From contig NZ_JAQLFJ010000001.1 of assembly GCF_028206795.1 (NCBI RefSeq), positions 124,001 to 188,000 on the forward strand: DNA of 64,000 nucleotides, in the 5' to 3' direction. Each line of letters opens with the position of its first letter. The stretch's first letter is position 1. The position numbers and the translations under genes are program-made. The notes below the pieces were generated by a model, which saw only the letters and a list, made by a program, of their open reading frames with translations, had not been told where the DNA came from and searched no databases. This DNA comes from Collinsella aerofaciens. Its GTDB lineage: Bacteria > Actinomycetota > Coriobacteriia > Coriobacteriales > Coriobacteriaceae. Positions 26,740-36,307 of this stretch are shown here, one piece after another.

Positions 26740-27009
26740 ATCAGCCGGGCTCACCTCGTCCGCCTCGTCATCTGTGGTTTACGTGGGGGCATACGGAGTA
26801 CGGGTATACTAACCGGCGGCGAATCTGCTCCATCGCTTAGAGCTGCTGCGTCTGGACGGCGCGTGATAGGGCTGCCAAAGCGATCGCCAGCGTGCTGAGC
26901 AACGTCCTCTCTGTGCGCACCTGTTTTTGTATGTATTAGCGCACTACCAAGCACGCCCGCGCGGCCGCATGCCGTGCCCATTGCGCGTGCAGATAAGGAA
27001 CAACAACAT

Positions 27010-29259
<2,250 letters not shown>

Positions 29260-29293
29260 CATACGCGTCGCGCTCTAAGTCGAGGCGACCAGA

Positions 29294-29328
29294 GGGCTCC
29301 GGGCATGTTTTTGCTCGGAGCCCTTTTT
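29294..29328 (+). terminator. Terminator after DEAD-box helicase
   Basis: GGGCTCCG and CGGAGCCC form the stem, extended by GC pairs, followed by TTTTT. It lies 34 nt after the stop codon. Confidence 0.9.
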
Positions 29329-29367
29329 GGTGCAAGGGGGACAGGTTCATATGCACCAACGTCTTGA

Positions 29368-29434
29368 AGTTGCGGTGGAATACGAACTGTTTTGGCCTTT
29401 TGAGCGGCTTTTCAGTCCCTATTTCACCGCAACT
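29368..29434. repeat. Family 2 palindromic element, copy b
   Basis: Same outer arms and same 67-bp length as copy a (TTGCGGTG at 29370, CACCGCAA ending 29432). It lies inside a TGCACCA (29354-29360)/TGGTGCA (29443-29449) pair, as though inserted in another palindrome. Confidence 0.88.
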
Positions 29435-29475
29435 CATGATTGGTGCATGGTGGCCTGACTCCTTTGTTCCAAAAA

Positions 29476-29539
29476 TGATCCGTTTTCCTCCGTCCCCAAG
29501 GGATCATGTGATCCGAAGAGGACGGAGGAAAACGGATCA
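29476..29539. repeat. Perfect 20-bp inverted repeat, ATCCGTTTTCC type
   Basis: Arms 29476-29495 and 29520-29539 are exact reverse complements; the loop contains GGATCATGTGATCC, itself a palindrome. Half copies occur at about 2368-2393 and 35862-35893. Confidence 0.88.
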
Positions 29540-29582
29540 AAAGGAAAAAAGTAAGGCGTTCCTTTCCACATTGGATATTGCT

Positions 29583-29606
29583 ATTTGGTAACGCGTTTTA
29601 TCAAAT
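29583..29606. promoter_or_regulatory. Candidate operator for hydrogenase operon
   Basis: ATTTGGTAA and TTATCAAAT form a 9-bp repeat with one mismatch across 6 nt. The form recalls redox-repressor (Rex-type) palindromes, which often control hydrogen and NADH genes, but spacing and sequence are not a clean match. Confidence 0.35.
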
Positions 29607-29766
29607 ATGGCATTTATCTGCGGTAATGTTCTATTTCACCGCTGAGGACGACGTTTCATACCGCCTGCCGAACCGTGTTGCTGCCAAACAACTTTATAGG
29701 TCAGTGTGTTGCGTGTAGCAATTTCGCCCGGCCTCGCCTCCGGGCTGCCATGTGAGAGGGGATCTT

Positions 29767-31599
29767 ATGGCTCGACTGCATGTAATGGAACGCAGCCACG
29801 CTCAGGCCGTCATGGACGACCTGCACGATGCGCTCGGACGTCGTCTGGCGGTGAGTTCGCTCGCTCCGTGTCCCGTTGAGTTTACGGCAGCGCTCGTCAA
29901 CCTGTGCTCCACCCAGAGCTGCGGCAAGTGCACGCCCTGCCGCGTGGGCCTGAGCGCGCTGAGCGACCTGCTCGCCGATGTGCTCGAAGGGCGCGCCGAT
30001 GAGTCCACGCTCAACCTTATTGAGCGCACGGCCCGCACCATCTACCTTTCGAGCGACTGCGCCATCGGCTACGAGGCCGGCGCCATGGCGCTCACGGCCA
30101 TTCGCGGCTTCCGCGACGACTTTGAGCACCACATCCGTGAGCACTCCTGCGGCTTTGACCGCGAGGCCCGTGTCCCGTGCGTCTCAGGCTGCCCGGCGCA
30201 CGTCGACATTCCCGGGTACATTTCGCTCGTTGAGGCCGGCCGCTATGCCGATGCCGTCAAGGTCATCCGCAAGAACAATCCGCTTCCGCTCGTCTGCGGC
30301 CTGGTGTGCGAGCATCCCTGCGAGATGCACTGTCGCCGTGGCATGGTCGACGACCCCATGAACATCCTTGCCCTCAAGCGGTTTGCCGTTGAGCATAGCG
30401 ACCTCAAAGACCACAAGCCACATGTAGTGGACAACACTGGTAAGCGCGTCGCCGTGATCGGCGGCGGCCCGGCCGGTCTTTCTTGCGCCTACTACCTGGC
30501 CGTGATGGGCCACAAGGTGACCATTTTTGAGCAGCGCCACCACCTGGGTGGCATGCTGCGCTACGGAATCCCCAGCTATCGTCTGCCACGCGAGCGCCTG
30601 CAGGCCGAGATCGACTGGATCATGAGCGCCGACATCGATGTGGAACTCGACCACTCCGTGAACGGCGAGGAGCTCGCCCGTCTACGCGACGAGTTCGATG
30701 CCGTCTACCTGGCCATCGGTGCCCATAACGACAAGAAGCTCGGCCTTCCGGGCGAAGAGGCGCCCGGCGTGGAGTCGGCCGTCAAGATGCTGCGTGCCAT
30801 CGGTGACGACGAGCTGCCCGACCTGAGCGGCCAGCGCGTGTGCGTCATCGGCGGCGGCAACGTGGCCATGGACGTGGCGCGCTCTGCCGTGCGCTGCGGT
30901 GCCGAAAAGGTAAGCATCGTCTACCGCCGTCGCATCTGCGATATGACGGCTCAGGACGCCGAGATTGCCGGCGCCCAGGCCGAGGGTTGCGAGGTTCTGG
31001 AACTCACGGCGCCGTTCGCCATCGAGACGGGCGAAGATGGTCGCGTGAGTGGCCTGCGCGTGCAGCCGCAGATTATCGGCGAGCCCCGTCGTGGGCGTCC
31101 GGCTCCGCGTGCCGCCGCCACGCCCGAGCGCGTCATTCCCTGCGAGCGCGTGTTCGTGGCCATTGGCCAGGACATCGATTCCAAGCCGTTTGAGGACATG
31201 GGCATTGCCTGTAAGTGGGGCTGCGTGGTCACCGATTCGGATGGCGCCGTGCCTAACTTCGATGGCCTCTTTAGCGGCGGCGACTGCCAGACCGGCCCCG
31301 CCACCGTCATCCGGGCCATCAACGCCGGCCGCGTTGCTTCGGCAAATATCGACCGCTACCTGGGCTTTGACCACAAGATTAAGCTCGACGTGGAGCTGCC
31401 GACCGTCCAGTTTAAGGGCAAGCACGAGTGCGGCCGCTGCGAGCTGGGTGAGCGCGAGGCCGGCGAGCGTATTCACGATTGGAATCTGGTCGAGCAGGGC
31501 CTTACCGAGGAGGAGGCGCGCCAGGAGGCAAGCCGCTGCCTGCGTTGCGACCACTTTGGCTTTGGCGCGTTCCGCGGAGGGAGGAACTTGGAATGGTAG
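29767..31599 (+). CDS. GltD-like flavoprotein with N-terminal NuoF-type Fe-S module
   Basis: A 610-aa electron-transfer protein. The N-terminal 110 residues match only the C-terminal 4Fe-4S part of NuoF/HydB (SCGKCTPCRVG, C52/C55/C58); the FMN/NADH part of NuoF is missing. Next comes a GltD-like Fe-S region (CVSGCPAH, VCGLVCEHPCEMHC), the FAD Rossmann motif VIGGGPAGLSC near 229 and the NAD(P) motif VIGGGNVAMDVAR near 355. C-terminal CGRC and CLRCDHFG pairs may hold another cluster. It probably passes electrons between NAD(P)H and the adjoining hydrogenase. ATG 29767 follows GAGAGGGG at about 29753-29760. The stop overlaps the hydrogenase start by 7 nt, so the pair is translationally coupled. 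Confidence 0.88.
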   Translation: MARLHVMERSHAQAVMDDLHDALGRRLAVSSLAPCPVEFTAALVNLCSTQSCGKCTPCRVGLSALSDLLADVLEGRADESTLNLIERTARTIYLSSDCAIGYEAGAMALTAIRGFRDDFEHHIREHSCGFDREARVPCVSGCPAHVDIPGYISLVEAGRYADAVKVIRKNNPLPLVCGLVCEHPCEMHCRRGMVDDPMNILALKRFAVEHSDLKDHKPHVVDNTGKRVAVIGGGPAGLSCAYYLAVMGHKVTIFEQRHHLGGMLRYGIPSYRLPRERLQAEIDWIMSADIDVELDHSVNGEELARLRDEFDAVYLAIGAHNDKKLGLPGEEAPGVESAVKMLRAIGDDELPDLSGQRVCVIGGGNVAMDVARSAVRCGAEKVSIVYRRRICDMTAQDAEIAGAQAEGCEVLELTAPFAIETGEDGRVSGLRVQPQIIGEPRRGRPAPRAAATPERVIPCERVFVAIGQDIDSKPFEDMGIACKWGCVVTDSDGAVPNFDGLFSGGDCQTGPATVIRAINAGRVASANIDRYLGFDHKIKLDVELPTVQFKGKHECGRCELGEREAGERIHDWNLVEQGLTEEEARQEASRCLRCDHFGFGAFRGGRNLEW

Positions 31600-33404
31600 A
31601 GCTCAACAACCCCACTGTCAGCGACAACACCGAAAGCGGAGCACTCAATATGGTCAAGCTCACTATCGATAATTGCGAGGTCGTGGTACCCGAGCACACC
31701 ACGATCCTGGACGCGGCCAAGTCCGTCGGTATCCAGATTCCCACCCTGTGCTACCTGCGCGATCTGAACGAGATCGGCGGCTGCCGCGTGTGCGTGGTCG
31801 AGGTTGAGGGCTGCGACCAGCTGGTTGCCGCCTGCAACAACTACGTGCTCGATGGCATGGTGGTCCACACCAACAGCCCCAAGGCCCGCGAGGCCCGTCG
31901 CACCAACGTGCAGCTGCTGCTGTCCCAGCACGATTCGCAGTGCACGAGCTGCGTGCGCAGCGGCAACTGCAACCTACAGACCATCGCCAACGACCTGGGC
32001 ATTTTCTATCTGCCGTATCAAAGGCATTTGGCGGGCGAGGGCTGGGACTTCGATTTTCCCATCATCCGCGAAAACGACAAGTGCATTAAATGTATGCGCT
32101 GCATCAAGGTGTGCGAGAGCGTGCAGGGCCTGGGGATTTGGGACCTGACCAACCGCGCCACGCATACCGCCGTGGGTACCCGCGGGCGCGCGCCGATCGG
32201 CAAGACCGATTGCGTCGCGTGCGGCCAGTGCATTACGCATTGCCCGACGGGCGCACTGCGCGAGCGCGACGATACCGAGACCGTGTTTGACGCGCTCGCT
32301 AATCCTGACAAGATCGTGCTGGTGCAGATTGCGCCGGCCGTGCGCAGCGCCTGGGGCGAGGAGCTCGGCATTCCGCGCGAGGAGGCTACCGTCGAGCGCC
32401 TGGCTTGCGCTCTGCGCCGCGTGGGCTTTGAGTACGTGTTCGACACCGACTTCTCGGCCGATCTCACCATTATGGAGGAGGGCTCCGAGCTGCTCGAGCG
32501 CCTGGGTAAGGCCGCCAAGGACGAGGGCGACAGTCGCGGCTGGCCCATGTTCACGAGCTGCTGCCCGGGCTGGGTGCGCTTCGTGAAGGCACGTTACCCC
32601 GAGTTTGTCGACGGCCTGTCCACGTCAAAGTCGCCGCAGCAGATGTTCGGCGCCATCGCCAAGACCTACTACGCCAAGGTGCTGGGCGTGGAGCTCGAAC
32701 GCCTGTTTGTGGTGTCCGTGATGCCGTGCACGGCCAAGAAGGCCGAGTGCGCGCTGCCGAGCATGGTGGGCGAGGACGGCACGCCCGATGTGGACGTTGC
32801 GCTGACGGTGCGCGAGATGGTGCGCATGATTCGCGCGAGCCACGTGAGCGTCGACACGCTGGTTGAGGAGCCGCTCGACACGCCGCTGGGCTTTGGCACG
32901 GGCGCGGGTGTGATCTTTGGCGCCACGGGCGGCGTGATGGAGGCCGCCGTGCGCTCGGCCTATTACCTGGTGACGGGCAAGAACCCCGACGCCGATTTCT
33001 TTACCGACGTGCGCGGCCTGGACGGCTGGAAGGAAGCCGTCGCCGATATCGATGGCACCAAGGTGCGCGTCGCCGTGGCACACGGGCTGGGCAATGCCGC
33101 CCGCCTGCTCGACGCAATTCGCGACGGCCGTGTGAGCTATGACTTTGTCGAGGTCATGGCGTGCCCCGGCGGCTGCGTCGGTGGTGGCGGTCAGCCCATC
33201 CACGACGGTTGCGAGCTGGCTGCCGAGCGTGGCCAGGTGCTCTGGGGCCTCGATGCGAACGCCGAGATTCGCTTCTCGCACGAGAATCCCGATGTCCAGG
33301 CGTGCTATCGCGAGTTCTTGGGCGAGCCGCTCTCGCCGCTGGCCGAGGAGTTGCTGCATACCGACCATCACGCATGGACGATGCCTAACGAGGGGACGTG
33401 CTAG
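31593..33404 (+). CDS. [FeFe]-hydrogenase, group A type
   Basis: Catalyses reversible H2 formation or uptake. The 603-aa cytoplasmic protein has an N-terminal 2Fe-2S domain (C53, C64, C67), the His/Cys cluster segment HDSQCTSCVRSGNC, two 4Fe-4S motifs (CIKCMRCIKVC and CVACGQCITHC) and all three H-cluster signatures: TSCCPGW near 321, MPCTAKKAE near 376 and ACPGGCVGGGGQP near 521. ATG 31593 follows GGAGGGAGG and overlaps the previous stop as ATGGTAG. A GltD-like partner suggests the glutamate-synthase-linked A2 type, which is an inference. No maturation genes (hydE, hydF, hydG) are in the window. Confidence 0.96.
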   Translation: MVELNNPTVSDNTESGALNMVKLTIDNCEVVVPEHTTILDAAKSVGIQIPTLCYLRDLNEIGGCRVCVVEVEGCDQLVAACNNYVLDGMVVHTNSPKAREARRTNVQLLLSQHDSQCTSCVRSGNCNLQTIANDLGIFYLPYQRHLAGEGWDFDFPIIRENDKCIKCMRCIKVCESVQGLGIWDLTNRATHTAVGTRGRAPIGKTDCVACGQCITHCPTGALRERDDTETVFDALANPDKIVLVQIAPAVRSAWGEELGIPREEATVERLACALRRVGFEYVFDTDFSADLTIMEEGSELLERLGKAAKDEGDSRGWPMFTSCCPGWVRFVKARYPEFVDGLSTSKSPQQMFGAIAKTYYAKVLGVELERLFVVSVMPCTAKKAECALPSMVGEDGTPDVDVALTVREMVRMIRASHVSVDTLVEEPLDTPLGFGTGAGVIFGATGGVMEAAVRSAYYLVTGKNPDADFFTDVRGLDGWKEAVADIDGTKVRVAVAHGLGNAARLLDAIRDGRVSYDFVEVMACPGGCVGGGGQPIHDGCELAAERGQVLWGLDANAEIRFSHENPDVQACYREFLGEPLSPLAEELLHTDHHAWTMPNEGTC

Positions 33405-33406
33405 CG

Positions 33407-34462
33407 ATGCGCGCGTTTGATGTTGAGATGTCGCGCCGGGGGTTTGCCTCGGCGCTTGCCGCGGGCGCGCTGTCGCTTGCGCTCGCGGGCTGTGGCGGCG
33501 GGGCCGCGGGGGCCGGGTCTGCTGCAGGCTCGGCTGCCGCGGACGGCGTCAGTGCCGCCGCAGAGCCGGTCGAGGTGCATGTCGCCTCGCTCAAGGGGCC
33601 GACGTCGATCGGTCTGGTGCGGTTTATGGATCAGGCGGCCGATGGCGAGACGGACAATGAGTTCGACTTTGCGATCAACACTGCCGCCGACGAGATCGTG
33701 CCCAAGGTCATTCAGGGCGATGTCGATATCGCCCTAGTGCCCGCCAACGTGGCGAGCGTGCTCTACAACAAGACCGAGGGCGCGGTGCAGGTCATCGACA
33801 TCAACACGCTGGGCGTGCTGAACGTTGTGACGGGCGACGCGAGTGTGGCCTCGTTTGGCGATCTGGCGGGCCATACTGTCTATATGACGGGCAAGGGCGC
33901 CACGCCGGAGTACGCCATGAACTACCTGCTGGAGCGCGCGGGCTTGGCCGGTCAGGTGACGCTCGTGTTTAAGAGCGAGCCTACCGAGGTGCTCTCGGCT
34001 CTGCTTGCCGACCCGACTGCCGTGGGCGTGCTACCCGAGCCGTTCAAGACGGCGGCCATCGCCAAGAGCGAGGGCAAGCTGTCGGCACCGGTGAGCCTGA
34101 CCGATGTGTGGGACGAGCTGGCAGGAGACACGGGCTCGCGCTTGCTGACGGGTGTGACCGTGGTGCGCCGTGCCTTTGCCGAGGAGCATCCCGAGGCCGT
34201 GGCGGAATTCCTGAGCTGCCATGCTGCGAGCGTTGAGGCCGTGAACGCGGCGCCGGCGGACTGGGCGCAGGCCGTGGTCGATGCGGGCATCGTGGATAAC
34301 GCCAAGATCGCCGAGAAGGCGATTCCCGGGTGCATGCTTGTCTGCCAGACAGGGAAGGATATGAAGGCCGCGCTCGGTGGGTACCTGAAGGTGCTGGCCG
34401 ATGCGGACGCGAGCGCCGTGGGCGGCAAGCTCCCGGCTGATGATTTCTACTACATGGAGTAA
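33407..34462 (+). CDS. Substrate-binding lipoprotein of ABC importer
   Basis: A 351-aa lipoprotein. A lipobox LALAGC with Cys29 follows an SRRGF segment, so lipid anchoring (possibly by Tat export) is likely. The mature part resembles NMT1/SsuA-type solute-binding proteins: DIALVPANVASVLYNK, AGHTVYMTGKGATPEYAMNYLL and VGVLPEPF. The start ATG 33407 is 2 nt after the hydrogenase stop with AGGGGA upstream; ATG 33428 is another option. It is followed after 3 nt by the one-chain permease-ATPase. The ligand is unknown. Its position in a hydrogenase operon suggests a nutrient or cofactor precursor needed by that system. Confidence 0.85.
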   Translation: MRAFDVEMSRRGFASALAAGALSLALAGCGGGAAGAGSAAGSAAADGVSAAAEPVEVHVASLKGPTSIGLVRFMDQAADGETDNEFDFAINTAADEIVPKVIQGDVDIALVPANVASVLYNKTEGAVQVIDINTLGVLNVVTGDASVASFGDLAGHTVYMTGKGATPEYAMNYLLERAGLAGQVTLVFKSEPTEVLSALLADPTAVGVLPEPFKTAAIAKSEGKLSAPVSLTDVWDELAGDTGSRLLTGVTVVRRAFAEEHPEAVAEFLSCHAASVEAVNAAPADWAQAVVDAGIVDNAKIAEKAIPGCMLVCQTGKDMKAALGGYLKVLADADASAVGGKLPADDFYYME

Positions 34463-34465
34463 CCC

Positions 34466-35845
34466 GTGCGTGCGTTTGCTCGACAAATGATAGAGCGTAT
34501 GAAGGCGGTGGCGGCAGCAGGTGCCGTTGCCGCCTTTTGGCTTGCCGTGTGGGTCTTCGTGGCGGCGCTGGTGGCACAGCCGCTGATTTTGCCGGGTCCG
34601 GGTGCTGTTGTGGTGGCGTTGCTGCGGCTGGTATGCGATGCCGGCACGTGGGCGATTCTGGCGGGCTCGGGTGTGCGGATTCTAGGCGGTTTGGCGCTTG
34701 CCGCGGTGTGCGGTGGTTTGCTGGCCGGAATTTCGTCGCGCTCGCGGGCGTTTGCCCGCTTGGTGGCTCCGGCGCTTTCGTTTGTTAAGGCGACGCCGGT
34801 TGCCTGCGTGGTGGTCCTGCTGCTCATTTGGCTGGGGTCGGCGCGCGTAAGCATTGCGGCGGTCTTTTTGATGGCGCTGCCGGGAGTGTATTTTTCGCTG
34901 GTCGAGGGCTTGACGCAAGCGGATAAACCGCTGGAGCAGATGTTTCGTCTGCATGGCGTGCGGGGTTGGCGACTGTTTTGTGCCCACACCTGGCGCGAAG
35001 TCCTGCCGTTTGTGCTTTCGTGCGCCCGCGCCGTGATTGGCATGAGCTGGAAGGCCGGCGTGGCGGCGGAGCTGATCGGCATGGCGGTGGGCACCGTGGG
35101 TGAGCGCATCTATCAGGCGAAGCTGCTCATCGAGACGGCTGACCTGCTGGCGTGGACCGTGTTGGTCGTGGCGGCATCGTGGGCATGCGAGCGCGTGCTG
35201 GTGTGGCTGCTGCGGGCTTCGGGGCCCGCAGCATGGCGTGCTGCTGTGCGGGCGCATGGGCGTTGTCCTCGCGGACGTGCAGGCGGCTCTGCTGGCGGCA
35301 GGGCTGCTGCGGAGCTTGCGCTCGCCGTGGGCGATCGCGCTCTCTGGGCTCCGGCGCTCGACGGACTGGTGCTTCGTGTGCCCGCCGGTGGGCGCGCCTG
35401 CGTGATGGGCACCTCGGGCGTGGGCAAGTCGACGCTGCTTGCGCTGGCGGCGGGGGAGTGCGCGCCGTGCTCCATGGTGTTTCAGGATGTGCGCCTGGTA
35501 GAGGGCGCCTCGGCTTTGGATAACGTGCTGGTGTGCGCCGACGCGCGCGTGGACGCCTCGAGTGCCGCGGCCCTGTTGCGCCTGCTGGTGCCGGGGGTCG
35601 ATGTGCATGCTCGTGTGGCCGAGCTCTCGGGCGGGCAGCGCCGTCGCGTCGAGATTGCCCGAGCCCTGCTGTGTCCGGGCGGCGCAGTGATTCTGGACGA
35701 GCCCTTTACCGGCCTAGATACCGCTGCGCGCGACGCATGCGCCGAGGTCGTGCTCGACTTGCTCGACGGCCGCATGCTGTTGCTTGCTACGCACGATGCC
35801 GTCGACGCTCAGGCCCTCAATATCTCGGACATCATCACGCTCTAA
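34466..35845 (+). CDS. Fused ABC importer permease-ATPase
   Basis: A single 459-aa chain contains both usual parts of an SsuBC/TauBC-type importer. Residues about 1-255 are a permease with about six membrane segments and the EAA-like loop near LTQADKPLEQMFRLHGV. An Arg/Ala/Gly-rich linker (about 256-285) leads to an ATPase with Walker A GTSGVGKST near 314, Q-loop MVFQD, signature LSGGQRRR near 388, Walker B VILDEPF near 410 and the switch His in ATHD. The ATPase is short: Walker A to signature is about 74 residues, compared with roughly 95 in usual members. The GTG start at 34466 has GGAG 6 nt upstream. The frame is unbroken, so no frameshift is seen here. Confidence 0.85.
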   Translation: MRAFARQMIERMKAVAAAGAVAAFWLAVWVFVAALVAQPLILPGPGAVVVALLRLVCDAGTWAILAGSGVRILGGLALAAVCGGLLAGISSRSRAFARLVAPALSFVKATPVACVVVLLLIWLGSARVSIAAVFLMALPGVYFSLVEGLTQADKPLEQMFRLHGVRGWRLFCAHTWREVLPFVLSCARAVIGMSWKAGVAAELIGMAVGTVGERIYQAKLLIETADLLAWTVLVVAASWACERVLVWLLRASGPAAWRAAVRAHGRCPRGRAGGSAGGRAAAELALAVGDRALWAPALDGLVLRVPAGGRACVMGTSGVGKSTLLALAAGECAPCSMVFQDVRLVEGASALDNVLVCADARVDASSAAALLRLLVPGVDVHARVAELSGGQRRRVEIARALLCPGGAVILDEPFTGLDTAARDACAEVVLDLLDGRMLLLATHDAVDAQALNISDIITL

Positions 35846-36062
35846 ATACTTACTCAGCAACAAAATGATCCGTTTTTTCTCCGTCCCCATAGGGTTGGGT
35901 ATGGTATTCTATCTGCGTTGGTAATACTTAGGATTACTAAGTATTACCAACGCAGTAGAAACAAACTCCAGATGCGGGCCAATCGGGTTGCCTTCACAGC
36001 CCGTCGCCCAGCCGCGTGGCCCGCATCTATCCGCACCACCGTCGTTTCAAAAAGGAAGCGCC
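35846..36062. other. Leader region of antitoxin-like gene
   Basis: It contains a half copy of the ATCCGTTTT-type palindrome (35862-35893), a perfect 19-bp inverted repeat (35913-35955) and a second perfect 12-bp repeat (35970-35981 with 36017-36028) that would fold the leader RNA. AT-rich TATGGTATTCTATCT near 35900-35913 may be a promoter. Confidence 0.6.
35913..35955. promoter_or_regulatory. Perfect 19-bp inverted repeat, probable operator
   Basis: Arms 35913-35931 and 35937-35955 are exact reverse complements around a 5-nt centre (GATTA); the core is GGTAATACTTAG. The position 107 nt before the RelB/DinJ-like gene fits autoregulation by a ribbon-helix-helix antitoxin. Confidence 0.7.
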
Positions 36063-36284
36063 ATGGCAGAACACATGACCCCGGTTGTCGCGAAGGTCTT
36101 GCCCGAGGAAAAGGCGGCCTTCGCGGCGGCAACCCAACTCGTAGGCACCACGCCGTCCAACGCCATCCGCATGTTCATCGCCGCCTTCAATCGCTGCGGC
36201 ACCTTTCCGTTCGACATTTCGCCCAGCGGGGCCTTTGGCAAAGACTGTCCCCAACAGCTAGTCGTTGAAGAACGTCCCCAATGA
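36063..36284 (+). CDS. Orphan RelB/DinJ-like antitoxin
   Basis: A 73-aa protein whose N-terminal 50 residues resemble RelB/DinJ ribbon-helix-helix antitoxins: a strand (VVAKVLPEEKAAFAAAT) followed by helices in GTTPSNAIRMFIAAF, then the usual LPFDI-like FPFDIS. AAGGAAG lies 4 nt before the ATG. The last 15 or so codons are a degenerate direct repeat (GTCCCCAA...CTAGTCGTTG, twice, pitch 27 bp), so the toxin-binding C-terminus is probably lost or replaced. No RelE/YafQ-like toxin follows; instead a CPBP protease starts at 36308. It may be a remnant or a stand-alone regulator. Confidence 0.6.
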   Translation: MAEHMTPVVAKVLPEEKAAFAAATQLVGTTPSNAIRMFIAAFNRCGTFPFDISPSGAFGKDCPQQLVVEERPQ

Positions 36285-36307
36285 CTAGTCGTTGGGAGGA
36301 GGTCGGC

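Larger units (their letters stand above)
26422..27009. other. Divergent FHA-helicase region, repeats and long leader
   Basis: A 588-bp gap. The part near 26440-26560 is AT-rich and probably holds the minus-strand FHA promoter. Two family 1 elements follow at 81 bp pitch. A -10-like TATACT at 26805-26810, without a clear -35, would give the DEAD-box gene a leader of about 190 nt. Long leaders are typical of cold-induced DEAD-box helicase genes. No open frame was judged real. Confidence 0.55.
29260..29766. other. 507-bp gap before the hydrogenase operon
   Basis: Contents in order: helicase terminator (29294-29328), a family 2 element nested in a GGGGACAGGT-type palindrome (about 29335-29450), a 20-bp perfect inverted repeat (29476-29539), a candidate operator (29583-29606) and a short GCCCGG/CCGGGC hairpin at 29726-29745 just before the ribosome site of the next gene. 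No gene was seen. Confidence 0.65.

Noticed and set aside
34466..35845. A frameshift joining two ABC genes artificially
   Set aside because: The reading frame runs through the linker without a shift, and codon use is uniform. It stays a point to verify in reads but is not supported by this sequence.
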